A DNA stretch of 64,000 nt from Nannobrachium achirus (GCA_963921795.1 OY997649.1:30509555-30573554); one strand, 5' to 3'. Counted from the first letter of the stretch, positions 24,314 to 36,561 are shown. Notes: generated from the sequence alone by a model not told the origin. Translations and numbers: made by a program.

Positions 24314-24330
24314 GGAGTGACTTAATTCCT
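24314..24330. repeat. LINE target-site duplication, 5' side
   Basis: Exact 17-bp copy of 15085-15101, bordering the 5' end of the LINE. Its perfection shows a recent insertion with no 5' truncation detectable from the flanks. Confidence 0.95.
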
Positions 24331-24822
24331 GTATGTAAACTGTGGTTTTTCTCTGTATCTCTCAGAATGCATTCTCTGAATAAACCAACTTTATTGTACT
24401 CCCGTTTTCTCTACTCATATTTGGCTTCGCGTCTTTTACTTTTCAAAAATAACTCTGGCTATCAGAGCTTTTAATTATAAGGTTTAAAGGTCCTAAATCT
24501 ACTTATCATAACCATATTCACTGCTATCTACAGGAGTACATTTATAATAATAATACTAATGACAACTGTCACAAAGTGCTTGAGAAATGAGAGTACATGA
24601 CAGAATACGAAATATGACCGGTGCTGATGAATTATTTGTGCTTGTTTTATGAGAGCTGAGGTCTCCGTCACCCACTATGTGGGTAATGTGCTATAAAATA
24701 ATTAGTGCTGCTAATAATTGTTAATGTTATTATTGTGTTTAAAACACAGAGACCATAGCAAAGAAGGAGAGACAACGCCTGCACCACCTCAGTCTGCTGA
24801 GGTAATTCAAGGTCCCATAGAA

Positions 24823-24905
24823 CAGTGGTTCTCAAAGTGGGGTCTGGGGACCCCCAGGGGTCCCTGGGGGGTTTCCAGGAGGTCCCCTGCAAAATGTGTT
24901 AATAC
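24823..24905. mobile_element. Solitary CAGTGGTTCTCAAA-type hAT-like end
   Basis: CAGTGGTTCTCAAAGTGGGG followed by short GGGGACCCCC and GGGGTCCC palindromic words is the characteristic terminus of a widespread hAT-like group. I find no matching inverted end nearby, so this is a truncated copy. Confidence 0.5.
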
Positions 24906-25224
24906 AGCATCAAAATCAGTTTGAGTGCTTTAACCCTACAGTATATACAATTATTTATTTGAAAATAGACGGATGCTAATCAACAGCGCTATTGCTACTG
25001 TTGTATGCATGACACATACAACAGTAGGTGCTTGGGAGCCTAGAGGATTATGAAGGATAAACAGCACCCCAATAACGGACTGTTCATGATGATACACTTG
25101 GGGTGTCTTACAGCTCGGTGCTCAAGCCTTGGGATGAGCTTTTACCCTACGGCTGCCAGAGACCTAAACACGGACATGGAAATGCAAAACAAAAGGGGGG
25201 AAAAAAACAATATAAAAAACAATA

Positions 25225-25265
<41 letters not shown>
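25225..25265. repeat. (AT)n microsatellite
   Basis: About 20 uninterrupted TA units. Confidence 0.95.
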
Positions 25266-25266
<1 letters not shown>

Positions 25267-25504
25267 CTAGTGTAGCCTATAACTGCTTAGAGTAGACGTC
25301 TTGCTGCTGTGGGGGCTGTGACAGTAACCGAGAGAGGTCTATCTAAACGAGCAAACTAACCTTGGAAATAAATTAGCTTCAGAAAGATGTGAAGCCATTT
25401 TATTATGAGCAAAATGAGCCCTGAATAAAGAAACTATTAAAAGAAATATGTTACATATTAATCCTATCATTGGATGATGGGAGTCGAGGACCAAACGCAA
25501 CAAG

Positions 25505-25599
25505 TAATTTTCATTAAGTTTAGTTGGATGTCATTTTGTCACATTCAGGCAATTGTTGAGGCTTAATGGGGTCTGGTATACCCTGGTTTTATGTTAACA
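25505..25599 (+). repeat. Dispersed repeat shared with 11599-11685
   Basis: Phrases GTTGGATGTCATTTTGTCAC and GGCAATTGTTGAGG, then TATACCCTGGTTTTATGTTA, occur in the same order at both sites with small differences. The family is not recognised. Confidence 0.65.
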
Positions 25600-26594
25600 T
25601 AAATGTCTGTGTCTGTTGAGAAGTTGAACGTTTATGAATCTTGTCACTAAGTAGAGGCTTATAAATGGAAACGACCAAGAACTGACCCTTGTGATGCACC
25701 AGAATACATAATCATTCTGGATACATATTGTGGCTGTCTGGTAGAAACCTTGTATGTCAAGATACTACAAGCTACAAGATACTCTTGTAATATGTCAAAA
25801 TATATTTTCTCGTAAATTAATTCCATACTTTGTCATACTAACTAGTAACTACGTGTTTCACAAAAGTAAGCAAAAATAGCCGATCTACTCTTTTGAGCTT
25901 TTTTTAAGGCGGCCCACTGTGCATGCGTGGCACCCCTACTACGTACAGGTATGTGTCAAACCCCTACAGCCTCAGTATGTTGCGCTGGTGCCACAGATGC
26001 ACACGTGTCACAGCAATGCACAGGCAGGTCACACAATCGGATGAGTAACCACATGCGGTGCAACAGCACCCATATCTGCGGCCGTGTCTAAAACATTAAG
26101 TATACTTATTTTTCGTACTATACCAGGACCATGGACATGCAGGACAAAAACACACGAAAAGATACAGCTGGCAAGGGTTTTAGACCCAGATAAAGATATA
26201 AAGGATTCTTTTTTTAAATGAGCTCAGAGTTACAGCTGACACTACTGCAATCCATATACAGGCTCAATAACCTCAACATACGTGCCACTGAGTGTGAACT
26301 ACCTATTAAAACAAATGGACTTCACGTGCATGCCTGCATGTGTGTCTTGTTTTAAATGTAGGCAGCGTGCCACATATGCGTTGCCGTTGACATATTATTA
26401 ACACAGATACGGGGAGAGCCTGAGCCCACTCATTTGACCAATAATTCAGGGGTCCGGTATACAGTATGTGCACATTGTGCAGCCCTTGGCCCCTGACTAC
26501 TATACGTGATTTGATAGGCAAGCTGTCATAACGACCTTGGACGGTATCAGCTGTGATCAGAGGATGTGTTCATTACATGCATTACAGATGAGTC

Positions 26595-26602
26595 TGTTAA
26601 CC
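26595..26602. repeat. 8-bp target duplication, left
   Basis: TGTTAACC, identical to 33875-33882, directly before the CAGGGGTCTTCAACG end. Confidence 0.9.
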
Positions 26603-26812
26603 CAGGGGTCTTCAACGTTTTCAGGCCAAGGACCCCTTAGTCGACAGAGAGAGATGAAGCAGGGACCACCACAACCTGTTCATAGATTCCATATAGTTTC
26701 ATTGTTTGACAGCACAATCATCAGTGTATTTTGGATTCATGTCAATTTGTGTTTTCAGATTCTTAATCACTTGAACTGTCAATACTCCCCTCTACACCAA
26801 ACCTCTTTGCTG

Positions 26813-26889
26813 AAAATAGCCGATCTACAAGCTCACAACGCCTCGCAGCACAAGGTGTTGTGAGCTTGTACTGTAGATCTGCTATTTTT
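26813..26889. repeat. Shared hairpin in left arm of large hAT-like element
   Basis: TGAAAATAGCCGATCTACAA pairs with TGTAGATCTGCTATTTTTGG across an ACAACGCCT ... GGTGTTGT inner stem. A five-base insertion (GTACT) interrupts the right arm. It is the same module as in the smaller MITEs. Confidence 0.85.
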
Positions 26890-27020
26890 GGCTAAAGTTC
26901 TCAGAATCTGGTTAAGAATCTGGCTAAAAAAGGAGATTTTCTTTTTTTTAAGTGTGCCTATGCATAGCATGGGGACACTTATTGTTCTTGCTCATATTTA
27001 TATATTTAAGTCTGTCCATG

Positions 27021-28538
27021 CAATTCCCCAAAAGTTTGGCACGCTACTCCTCCCACAGTTTTTGCACCACACACTCCCGCCATATGTCAAATTGATCGGC
27101 TTGCTCGGGAATGGTGTGCTATCAAGTTGCTAAGAGAAAGGTTCTATAGTTTAATTGATATTAATTTATTAGTGAATTAATTTCCCCCATTGACTTATAA
27201 TGGGAATCGCATTCAATTATTTTTTTCTCGCAAACCATAGGGGCTACAGTTTCAAGACTTGGAGAGGAGGTTCATAATGATTGTAAGAATTAATCAAAAA
27301 ATAATTACGTCATTTGGCCTCATGGTGGCGCTATAACAGCCCAGTTTACGTTTTGGCCTGTAACTGTTGAACCGTAGGTCGGAAAATTAAAATTATTTTT
27401 TCCCTGGATTCCTTGGGTCATGACGCATCTCCCCATATAGGCCACGCCCATTTGCGTATGGGTAGATTTTCCGCCATCTTGAATTTTCTCCAAAACACAC
27501 TTTTTGCTCCTTTTCCTACATATTTTCTTCAAATGTCTCAAAAACTGGTACACATGATCTATGAAGCCACGCGATAAACATAGTCAAAGGATATTTCGAT
27601 AGTCCGTACCGTTCGTTCGTAACGTGCTTCCAAAGTTAGCGGGAGGGGCCCGTTTGGCAAAAAATTGCCCTAACTCACAAACAAAAGGTTGAGTCGACAC
27701 TAAATTTCAACCACAGGTTGCGGGTGGCATACTCAACAGATCCCCAAAAGCATTTCCACTTCGACCCCTAGGGGGCGTCACAAACATGCGACACGTAAAC
27801 ATATTACTTAGACAAAATCTCTGGACTTTGAGCTTTAACTCAAAAAACACCATAATAGTTCTGTTCAATATTACAATGGGAATCCATTAAGAATGTCTTA
27901 CTCTACCTCTGATAACATCTTTGTAAGATTTTACTGTACAAAAGTGGAGTAATATAGCTTTAAAGTCACAACAAAAACACATTATTTAGAAGGTGGAGTA
28001 ATATAGTTTTAAAGTCACTACAAAAACATGGGACTTAGTCAAAACCTCTGGACTTTGAGATTTAACTGAAAAAACACCATAATAGTTCTGTTCACTATTA
28101 CAATGACAATCCCCTAAGAACGTCCTACTGTACCTCTGATAACATCTTTGTAACATTTTACTGTACAAAATTGGCCCCTGCTCTCCCGGACGCTGCTAGG
28201 TTGAGTTACAGCATTTTATGTGCGCTGCAGTGGCAGGGGGTCCTCCACTGGGGGCGCCACCACTTTTGCATCCGTTCTGGAGCACCAGGAGTGGGTGGTC
28301 CCCGGGAAATGGCTGTGAGCAGCCCTGTTGGGGTGTTCATTTGGTCATTTTTGCACATTTGGTCATGTGTTACATCTGGGGGTCCCCCAGGGACCTGGGG
28401 GTCCCTGGGGCTCCGGGGGTCCTTGGAGGTTGTAGTATGTTAGGCAAGGGGAGTGTGTGTAAAATCTGGCATGGATGGGGTCAATGGTTGGGGAGATATG
28501 AGCAGGGGACAAGTGTGACGTGTGACGTGTGAGCACAT
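27021..28538 (+). repeat. Array unit 1 (1518 bp)
   Basis: Starts CAATTCCCCAAAAGTTTGGC. Contains GGCCTCATGGTGGCGCTATA at about 27318, CCGCCATCTTGAATTTTC, the GACCCCTAGGGGGCGTCACA block, two diverged copies of a GGAGTAATATAGCTTTAAAG segment, and a GGTCCC ... GGGACC-rich tail. It is repeated almost base for base from 28539. Non-coding. Confidence 0.9.
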
Positions 28539-30245
28539 CAATTCCCCAAAAGTTTGGCACGCTACTCCTCCCACAGTTTTTGCACCACACACTCCCGCCA
28601 TATGTCAAATTGATCGGCTTGCTCGGGAATGGTGTGCTATCAAGTTGCTAAGAGAAAGGTTCTATAGTTTAATTGATATTAATTTATTAGTGAATTAATT
28701 TCCCCCATTGACTTATAATGGGAATCGCATTCAATTATTTTTTTCTCGCAAACCATAGGGGCTACAGTTTCAAGACTTGGAGAGGAGGTTCATAATGATT
28801 GTAAGAATTAATCAAAAAATAATTACGTCATTTGGCCTCATGGTGGCGCTATAACAGCCCAGTTTACGTTTTGGCCTGTAACTGTTGAACCGTAGGTCGG
28901 AAAATTAAAATTATTTTTTCCCTGGATTCCTTGGGTCATGACGCATCTCCCCATATAGGCCACGCCCATTTGCGTATGGGTAGATTTTCCGCCATCTTGA
29001 ATTTTCTCCAAAACACACTTTTTGCTCCTTTTCCTACATATTTTCTTCAAATGTCTCAAAAACCGGTACACATGATCTATGAAGCCACGCGATAAACATA
29101 GTCAAAGGATATTTCGATAGTCCGTACCGTTCGTTCGTAACGTGCTTCCAAAGTTAGCGGGAGGGGCCCGTTTGGCAAAAAATTGCCCTAACTCACAAAC
29201 AAAAGGTTGAGTCGACACTAAATTTCAACCACAGGTTGCGGGTGGCATACTCAACAGATCCCCAAAAGCATTTCCACTTCGACCCCTAGGGGGCGTCACA
29301 AACATGCGACACGTAAACATATTACTTAGACAAAATCTCTGGACTTTGAGCTTTAACTCAAAAAACACCATAATAGTTCTGTTCAATATTACAATGGGAA
29401 TCCATTAAGAATGTCTTACTCTACCTCTGATAACATCTTTGTAAGATTTTACTGTACAAAAGTGGAGTAATATAGCTTTAAAGTCACTACAAAAACACAT
29501 TATTTAGAAGGTGGAGTAATATAGCTTTAAAGTCACTACAAAAACATGTGACTTAGTCAAAATCTCTGGACTTTGAGATTTAACTGAAAAAACACCATAA
29601 TAGTTCTGTTCACTATTACAACGGCAATCCCCTAAGAACGTCCTACTGTACCTCTGATAACATTTTGGTAACATTTTACTGTACAAAAGTGGAGCAATAT
29701 AGCTTTAAAGTCACTACAAAAACACATTACTTAGAGAAGTAGCAGTGTCGGAAAAGGTGTTATAAAAAGCGGCCTGAAGGTGGCGCTAGAATAGGGGCAT
29801 GTGAGAAATGAGGGGTGGGGTGTCCGCGTTGCCGTGGCGGACGAATAGGTACCGGCCCCGGCTCTCCCGGACGCTGCTAGGCCGAGTTACGGCATTTTAT
29901 GTGTGCTGCAGTGGCAGGGGGTCCTCCACTGGGGGCGCCACCACTTTTGCATCCGTTCTGGAGCACCAGGAGTGGGTGGTCCCAAGGAAATGGCCGTGAG
30001 CAGCCCCGTTGGGGTGTTCATTTGGTCATTTTTGCACATTTGGTCATGTGTTACATCTGGGGGTCCCCCAGGGACCTGGGGGTCCCTGGGGCTCCGGGGG
30101 TCCTTGGAGGTTGTAGTATGTTAGGCAAGTGGAGTGTGTGTAAAATCTGGCATGGATGGGGGCAACGGTTGGGGAGATATGAGCAGGGGACAAGTGTGAC
30201 GTGTGAGCACATGTGCTCATTTTTTACATCTGGGGGTCCCTGATC
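28539..30245 (+). repeat. Array unit 2, near-identical to unit 1
   Basis: Offset by exactly 1518 bp from unit 1 over its first 1.1 kb, with only scattered substitutions (for example ACTGGTACAC versus ACCGGTACAC). It has about 160 bp (roughly 29690-29860, including a GGCCTGAAGGTGGCGCTAGA phrase) that unit 1 lacks, so unit 1 carries a deletion. The near-identity points to recent tandem duplication or conversion. Confidence 0.9.
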
Positions 30246-30798
30246 CACAAGCCCACATGCAGCCTTGTAGATCGGCTGTTTTTATTGTTTTATTTTTTAA
30301 ATTGTTTCCCCCTGACTTAGTCTTTTCTAGGATCACCTTTTAGTTGAGCTTGTACCAGTGACTGTACTGTCAATGACACTGTATACCTATGACAGTCCTA
30401 TATCAATAATTAGTTCATTTGTGAATGACTTCCCTGTGGAAATATCATGTGTATTACGTATCTATCTATCTTCCCAAGTCAGATGCATTCACATTGCACT
30501 GAACGCACGCACGCACGCACGCACGCACGCAGGCTGCGCAGGTCAGCTCAACTTTTTTTTTTTTTTTTTTTTGTAAAGCTCCAGCCAGAGTCAGGCGCCG
30601 AGGTGAGGGGACGGCACCAAGCCGGACTTGCGTGCTCAGGCAGCGGCCGAAGGCCGCTGCCCCCTCCCACCCCCTGGAAGTGCGGCAGGCTGGAAGCCTC
30701 TAGAACCTATCTGTAGGTCCCCGTCCATAGATGTCGCTCTATCCAAGAAATTCTCCCCCCCAGTCACCTGACACACCAGGAACTGCTGCTGCTGCACA
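30246..30798. other. Interruption of the array: hairpin remnant, (ACGC)n, GC-rich block
   Basis: 30246-30283 holds CCTTGTAGATCGGCTGTTTT, half of the shared hairpin. 30503-30531 is (ACGC)n and 30551-30572 is poly-T. 30580-30690 is GC-rich, with a GCAGCGGCCGAAGGCCGCTG palindrome. I cannot assign the GC-rich block to a family. Confidence 0.55.
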
Positions 30799-31570
30799 TT
30801 CAATTATTTTTCTCTCGCAAACCATAGGGGCTACAGTTTCAAGACTCGGAGAGGAGGTTCATAATGATTTCAAGGATTAAATAAAAAATATTAGTGTAAT
30901 TTGGCCTCATGGTGGCGCTATAACAGCCCACTTTACGTTTTGGCCTGTAACTGTTGAACCGTAGGTCGGAAAATTAAAATTATTTTTTCCCTGGATTCCT
31001 TGGGTCAAGACGCATCTCCCGATATAGGCCACGCCCATTTGCGCCAGGATAGATTTTCCGCCATCTTGAATTTTCTCCAAAACACACTTTTTGCTCCTTT
31101 TCCCACATATTTTCTTCAAATGTCACAAAAAGCGGTACACATGATCCATGAACCCATGCAATGAACATACTCAAGGGATATTTTGATAGTCCATACCGTT
31201 CGTTCGTAACGTGCTTCCAAAGTTAGCGGGAGGGGCCCGTTTGGCAAAAAATTGCCCTAACTCACAAACAATAGGTCGAGTCGACACTGAATTTCAACCA
31301 CAGGTCGGGGGTGGCATACTCAACAGATCCCCAAAAGAATTTCCACTTCGACCCCTAGGGGGCGTCACAAACGCGCGAAACGTAACCGTTTCGTGCCAAA
31401 GCGCGTTTTTCACGGGGACCGACCCTCTCGCGACGAAACGCGGACGACTCGGCGGACGGTCTCACGGTCCGAACCGCTGCACAAGGTCGCGCATTTAGCG
31501 AGCTGCACTGCAGGCACACTTGTCAAAATTGACCATGTCAATTCTAGTATTTATTTATGTCTGTCCATAC
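30799..31570 (+). repeat. Array unit 3 (5'-truncated, CpG-rich tail)
   Basis: Enters the unit at TTCTCTCGCAAACC. It ends with a CpG-dense block (about 31370-31500, GAAACGTAACCGTTTCGTGC) that units 1 and 2 lack, then TGTCAAAATTGACCATGTCA. Confidence 0.85.
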
Positions 31571-32317
31571 GATTCCCCAAAGTTTGGCACGCTACTCCTC
31601 CCACAGTTTTTGCAACACACACTCGCGCCATATGTCAAATCGACCGGCTTACTCGGGAATGGTGTGCTAGTAAGTTGCTAAGAGAAAGGTTCTATAGTTT
31701 AATTGATATTAATTTATTAGTGCATTAATTTCTCCCCATTGACTTATAATGGGAATGGCAAAAACTCACATTCATTTATTTTTCTCTCGCAAACCATAGG
31801 GGCTACAGTTTCAAGACTTGTTGAGGAGGTTCATAATGATTTCAAGGATTAAATAAAAAATAATAGTGTCATTTGGCCTCATGGTGGCGCTATAACAGCC
31901 CACTTTACGTTTTGGCCTGTAACTGTTGAACCGTAGGTCGGAAAATTTAAATTATTTTTTCCCTGGATTCCTTGGGTCAAGACGCATCTCCCGATATAGG
32001 CCACGCCCATTTGCGCCTGGATAGATTTTCCGCCATCTTGAATTTTCTCCAAAACACACTTTTTGTTCCTTTTCCGACATATTTTCTTCAAATTGCACAA
32101 AAAACGGTACACATGATCTATGAACCCATGCAATGAACATACTCAAGGGATATTGCGATAGTCCATTACGTTCGTTCGTAACGCGCTTCCAAAGTTAGCG
32201 GGAGGGGCCCGTTTTGCAAACAATAGCCATAAATCACAAACAAAAGGTCCAGTCAACACTGAATTTCAACCACAGGTCGGGGGTGGCATACTCAACGATC
32301 CCCAAAAGCATTTCCAA
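31571..32317 (+). repeat. Array unit 4
   Basis: GATTCCCCAAAGTTTGGCAC start, TGGTGGCGCTATAACAGCCC at about 31880. Stops shortly after the TCGGGGGTGGCATACTCAAC phrase and joins unit 5 without the CpG-dense tail. Confidence 0.85.
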
Positions 32318-32899
32318 TTGGCCACATGGTGTCGCTATAACGGACCACTTGCCTCGTAACTCTTGAACCATAGGTCGGAGAATTAAAATTCTTTTTTCCC
32401 TGGATTCCTTGGGTCACGACGCATCTCTCCATATAGGACACGCCAATTTGCACATGGGAAGATTTTTCACCATTTCAAATTTTCTCCAAAACACACTTTT
32501 TGCTCCTTTTCCTACATATTTTCTTCAAATGTCTTAAAAACCGGTACACATGATCTATGAAGCCACGCGATAAACATAGTCAAAGGATATTTCGATAGTC
32601 CATACCGTTCGTTCGTAACGCGCTTCCAAAGTTAGCGGGAGGGGCCCGTTTCGCAAACGATAGCCATAAATCACAAACAATAGGTCGAGTCAACACTGAA
32701 TTTCAACCACAGGTCGCGGGCGGCATACTCAACGATTCCCCAAAAGCATTTCCACTTCGACCCCTAGGGGGCGTCACAAACGCGCGAAACGTAACCGTTT
32801 CGTGCCAGAACGCGTTTTTCACGGGGACCGACCCTCTCACGACGAAACGCGGACGACTCGGCGGACGGTCTCACGGTCCGAACCGCCGCACGAGGTCGC
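32318..32899 (+). repeat. Array unit 5 (partial)
   Basis: Begins at TTGGCCACATGGTGTCGCTA, a variant of the TGGTGGCGCTA motif, and ends in the CpG-dense block at 32770-32899. Confidence 0.85.
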
Positions 32900-33787
32900 C
32901 CACACACTCGCGCCATATGTCAAATCGACCGGCTTGCTCGGGAATGGTGTGCTAGTAACTTGCTAAGAGAAAGGTTCTATAGTTTAATTGATATTAATTT
33001 ATTAGTGAATTAATTTTCCCCATTGACTTATAATGGGAATCGCATTCAATTATTTTTCTCTCGCAAACCATAGGGGCTACAGTTTCAAGACTTGGAGAGG
33101 AGGTTCATAATGATTGTAAGAATTAATCAAAAAATAATTACATCACTCGGCCTCATGGTGGCGCTATAACGGCCAACTTTACGTTTTGCCCCGTAACTCT
33201 TGAACCGTAGGTCGGAAAATTAAAATTATTTTTTCCCTGGATTCCTTGGGTCAAGACGCATCTCCCGATATAGGCCACGCCCATTTGCGTATGGGTAGAT
33301 TTTCCGCCATCTTGAATTTTCTCCAAAACACACTTTTTGCTCCTTTTCCTACATATTTTCTTCAAATGTCTTAAAAACCGGTACACATGATCTATGAAGC
33401 CACGCGATAAACATAGTCAAAGGATATTTCGATAGTTCGTACCGTTCGTTCGTAACGCGCTTCCAAAGTTAGCGGGAGGGGCCCGTTTGGCAAAAAATTG
33501 CCCTAACTCACAAACAATAGGTCGAGTCGACACTGAATTTCAACCACAGGTCGGGGGTGGCATACTCAACGGATCCCCAAAAGCATTTCCACTTCGACCC
33601 CTAGGGGGCGTCACAAACGCGCGAAACGTAACCGTTTCGTGCCAAAACGCGTTTTTCACGGGGACCGACCCTCTCACAACGAAACGCAGGCGACTCGGCG
33701 GACAGTCTCACGGTCCGAACCGCACGAGGTCGCGCATTCAGCGCGCTGCAGGCACACTTGTCAAAATTGACTCTGTCAATTCTAGTT
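32900..33787 (+). repeat. Array unit 6
   Basis: CACACACTCGCGCCATATGT start, TGGTGGCGCTATAACGGCCA at about 33154, and a CpG-dense tail at 33610-33745. It is followed by the right arm of the hAT-like element. Confidence 0.85.
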
Positions 33788-33874
33788 CTTTCTATCATAC
33801 AAAGATTTGGAGGACCCCCTGTAGTAACTCTGAGGACCCCCTTGGGGTCTCGGACCCCCTGTTGAAGACCATTG

Positions 33875-33882
33875 TGTTAACC
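33875..33882. repeat. 8-bp target duplication, right
   Basis: TGTTAACC, identical to 26595-26602. Confidence 0.9.
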
Positions 33883-35468
33883 CAATGCAGGAATTTATGC
33901 TGAAATGAAATGTGATATATTGTACGGCCATGGGATGAAAAGAACGTTAGGTGACTCATTTCTATTTATGTATTATTATCAAATCAGAAGTGGGCCAGTG
34001 GAGGCATTAAATGACAGCGCGACAGGAACAATGGGCCCCTGACAACCCTGCCCACCATGTATTTATTTTAGATTTGACATTTGTTTTACGAATGAGGAGC
34101 CAAATACATATAATACTTGTTCCTCCTTAGTTACAGCAAGGCCCAATATTTCTACACATGCTAAAAATGGCTACAAAACCTTTATATCCACTGATTTTGG
34201 GCTACACGTTGAAGGGTAATTTATTTTTAGGTCTGGTGGTAATGATGTAGCGTGCGTGTTAAAATCACACTTTACATTATTTCACACCATTTCCCAAAGC
34301 ATACATTTACACTTCTTTTTTTTACGTCTGGGGGTACTTTCCCAATATTTTTTTCTAGTAAGTTAGTAATAATAGTAAAATAAGAAATAAACAGAGTGAG
34401 AAAAACAAAACAAAAAAACGCATAAACTAAATCTTAACGGGCTGGAGTAAAAAAATAAAAACATAAATCTGTTTTCAGGGTACTTGTTCAAGTATGAATG
34501 AACCCACTCAAATGCATAACCCCATCAATCTGTCTGTCTGTTGTTTTGTCCATCTGCACGTCTATTAGTGTGGTATCTTGAGCAGTTATAAACTAGCGCA
34601 TGCACCCAATTTAAAAGTAATTTAATAATATGTTACATTAAAGGCAGCATATTAATAATGCTGTGACCGACGGTGTCAAATGGTGCACTGAGATTAGGGA
34701 GGATCAATCTAGAGAAGCCACCTTAATCTACAGCAAGGAGGAAGTCAAGCTTGAGGGCAGCCATTGGTGTCGGGCAGAAACCATGTCCATATTTACTATT
34801 ACTTGTACTGCTTTTATGCGACACTGTCATACAACCAAGTAGGCCTATTATAGGGCATTCATTTATAAAAAGAAAAACAAAAGGGATAGCTTATATCTAG
34901 TAATGTCTCATGGGAGATTTTGAGTAAATGGATGGAAAATGCCCAGGAGGCCACCAAACCAAGAAAAGAAAAGGGGGAAAAAAAGTCCTCTAAAAAAAGA
35001 AAATAATAAAATCCTCCAAGACTCTTTACACTCTTTACTACAAGAGAAGCCTCTATAATCTTTAAGTGAGGGTGGGTGGAAACAAATTAATCTATTAGCC
35101 AGAAAAGAACGGCTTAAGCTTATTGTATACCTGGTTGCGTGACCCTGGGAAGTAATTAAGTAAAAATCACTCTCTAGTGTCTTCGTGTGAAGTTATGATA
35201 CAGTATGTTTGCACTCCTTGCATCCTTGGCAGCTTTATGAAAGCATGATATATTATCTATTTTAGACTGGCAAATGTACCGGTAATTACTAATTCATTAG
35301 ATTTCCATTTTCACTTCAAGTCTTTGTATATTCTCACCTTGAACTCTGAGTAGTTGTGTTTTTAAAAGAGGATATACTTGTAGAGTCTAAAAGGGACAAA
35401 CAAACAAATAATGTATGTGCTCCTCGAGCAGGTCTCTAAGGGGGCTCACAGGTTGCACTTAAGAAAGC

Positions 35469-35513
35469 ACTGATCTACAAGCGTCTCAAAGCGTTGTAAG
35501 CTTGTAGATCAGT
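35469..35513. repeat. Short solitary copy of the shared hairpin
   Basis: ACTGATCTACAAGC pairs exactly with GCTTGTAGATCAGT around a loop rich in GCGTCTCAAAGCG. The AAATAGC outer arms are missing. No flanking inverted repeat was recognised. Confidence 0.7.
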
Positions 35514-35852
35514 TCAAATGAAGCTTTAGGGAGGCAGTAGTGGAAGAAAAGGACACGTTGAAGAAGAAGACAAACAGACGGGAGTACTATAAATGGGGGA
35601 TGGAACACAATACAACACAAACAATGGCTTTGTGGTCAGAAATAGATCTTCTGAAGTAAGATTTAAAAATAAAAGTGTATCACCTTTGAAGTGACGAGCA
35701 CATTTGAAAGGCCGGATTAGAAGCTTCAATAAGTAGATTGTGGGTGAGAGCCAGGGTCAGAACAAACAGCTAGAACACCAGCTCTCTGATCAATAGTCTA
35801 TACTATAATACTATAATATACTATAATATTTATTGAGCAAAACAATGAATAT

Positions 35853-35875
35853 GTTTCAGCTAAAACCATCATCAG
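35853..35875 (-). other. Hammerhead-like CTGATGA ... GAAAC motif (minus)
   Basis: On the minus strand CTGATGA is followed by a short stem-like stretch and then TGAAAC. CTGATGA and GAAA are the two conserved core boxes of hammerhead ribozymes, which are known in the terminal repeats of Penelope-like retroelements. Flanking ATTTATTGAGCAAAACAATG resembles such element tails. No reverse transcriptase is nearby. Tentative. Confidence 0.35.
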
Positions 35876-35996
35876 ACTGCGTGCCTTGATATTAAAATTT
35901 ACAAAAAATGAGTAGCAGGCCTATGCTGTCATAGAAATAACTTCAGAGAATCTTTTCAACAAAAGGAGTTGTTGGTCTACACTGTTGACTACACAT

Positions 35997-36561
35997 TTAA
36001 CCCATTTAGGCCTAGGATTATTGAATGTTTTAACTGTTGAAAAATAGCAGATATACAAGCTCACAGCGCTGCACCGAGTGCCGCGCTGCGAGCTTGTAGA
36101 TCTGCTATTTTTGAAAAGTCGTGAAAATGTGTGAAAATCTTAATATATGTATTTTTAAAGCGAACGTCTCACGTAACTCAAATTTTGCTTCTGGGCTGGT
36201 CCCTGGAACTAAATATTTTGAGATGGGGGTCCGTGGCCAAATAAATATCATTTTGGTTTGAGAACCACTGACATAGTAGTCTTTCAAGTTCAGACTAACT
36301 GAGCTCCGGTTAAGTGAAAAGGACCTTTTCTTTGACGATGGCTAACCAGATTGCTGACATAGAAACATGAAGGATTCAAAAGACACTTATAGAATCGGGT
36401 CAAAATTAGAATTTTCACGATTCTTCAAAAATAGCAGATCTACAAGCTCACAGCGTGGCACACGGTGCCGCGCTTTGAGCTTGTATATCTGCTATTTTTC
36501 AATAGTTAAAGCATAAAATAATAATACACAATACTGTGTACCCGTTCTGAATGGGTTTTAA
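35997..36561. mobile_element. TTAA-target MITE with two hairpins
   Basis: Begins TTAACCCATTTAGGCCTAGG and ends, inverted, TTAAAACCCATTCAGAACGG, with TTAA at each outer edge (piggyBac-like). The interior holds the two-hairpin core: 36040-36112 and 36427-36499 as inverted copies, separated by the GGTCCCTGGAAC ... TTTGAGAACCACTG segment. The same core lies between completely different hAT-like ends at 9139-9652 and 13386-13882. Related copies lie at 40391 and 59198. Non-coding. Confidence 0.85.

Larger units (their letters stand above)
24331..26594. other. Gene-free DNA between LINE and large hAT-like element
   Basis: Contains a solitary CAGTGGTTCTCAAAGTGGGG end with GGGGACCCCC phrases near 24823-24905 (no partner end found), an (AT)n run, and 25505-25599, which matches 11599-11685. 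A half hairpin (AAAAATAGCCGATCTAC) lies at about 25873. No host gene is supported. Confidence 0.5.
26603..33874. mobile_element. 7.3-kb hAT-like non-autonomous element filled with tandem repeats
   Basis: The left end CAGGGGTCTTCAACG and the right end, read inversely (CAATGGTCTTCAACAGGGGG), form the terminal inverted repeat. Perfect 8-bp duplications (TGTTAACC) flank it, the hAT target size. The left arm carries phrases found inverted at the right end of 57512-58707 (AAGGACCCCTTAG, CCCCTCTACA) and one shared hairpin (26813-26889). Most of the interior (27021-33787) is a direct array of six full or partial copies of a TGGTGGCGCTA-containing unit. No transposase frame is present. It must have been moved in trans, or the array grew after insertion. 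Confidence 0.8.
33883..35996. other. Gene-free AT-rich DNA
   Basis: No coding region or named repeat is supported, apart from a small shared hairpin (35469-35513) and a tail segment (35805-35880) described separately. Confidence 0.5.
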
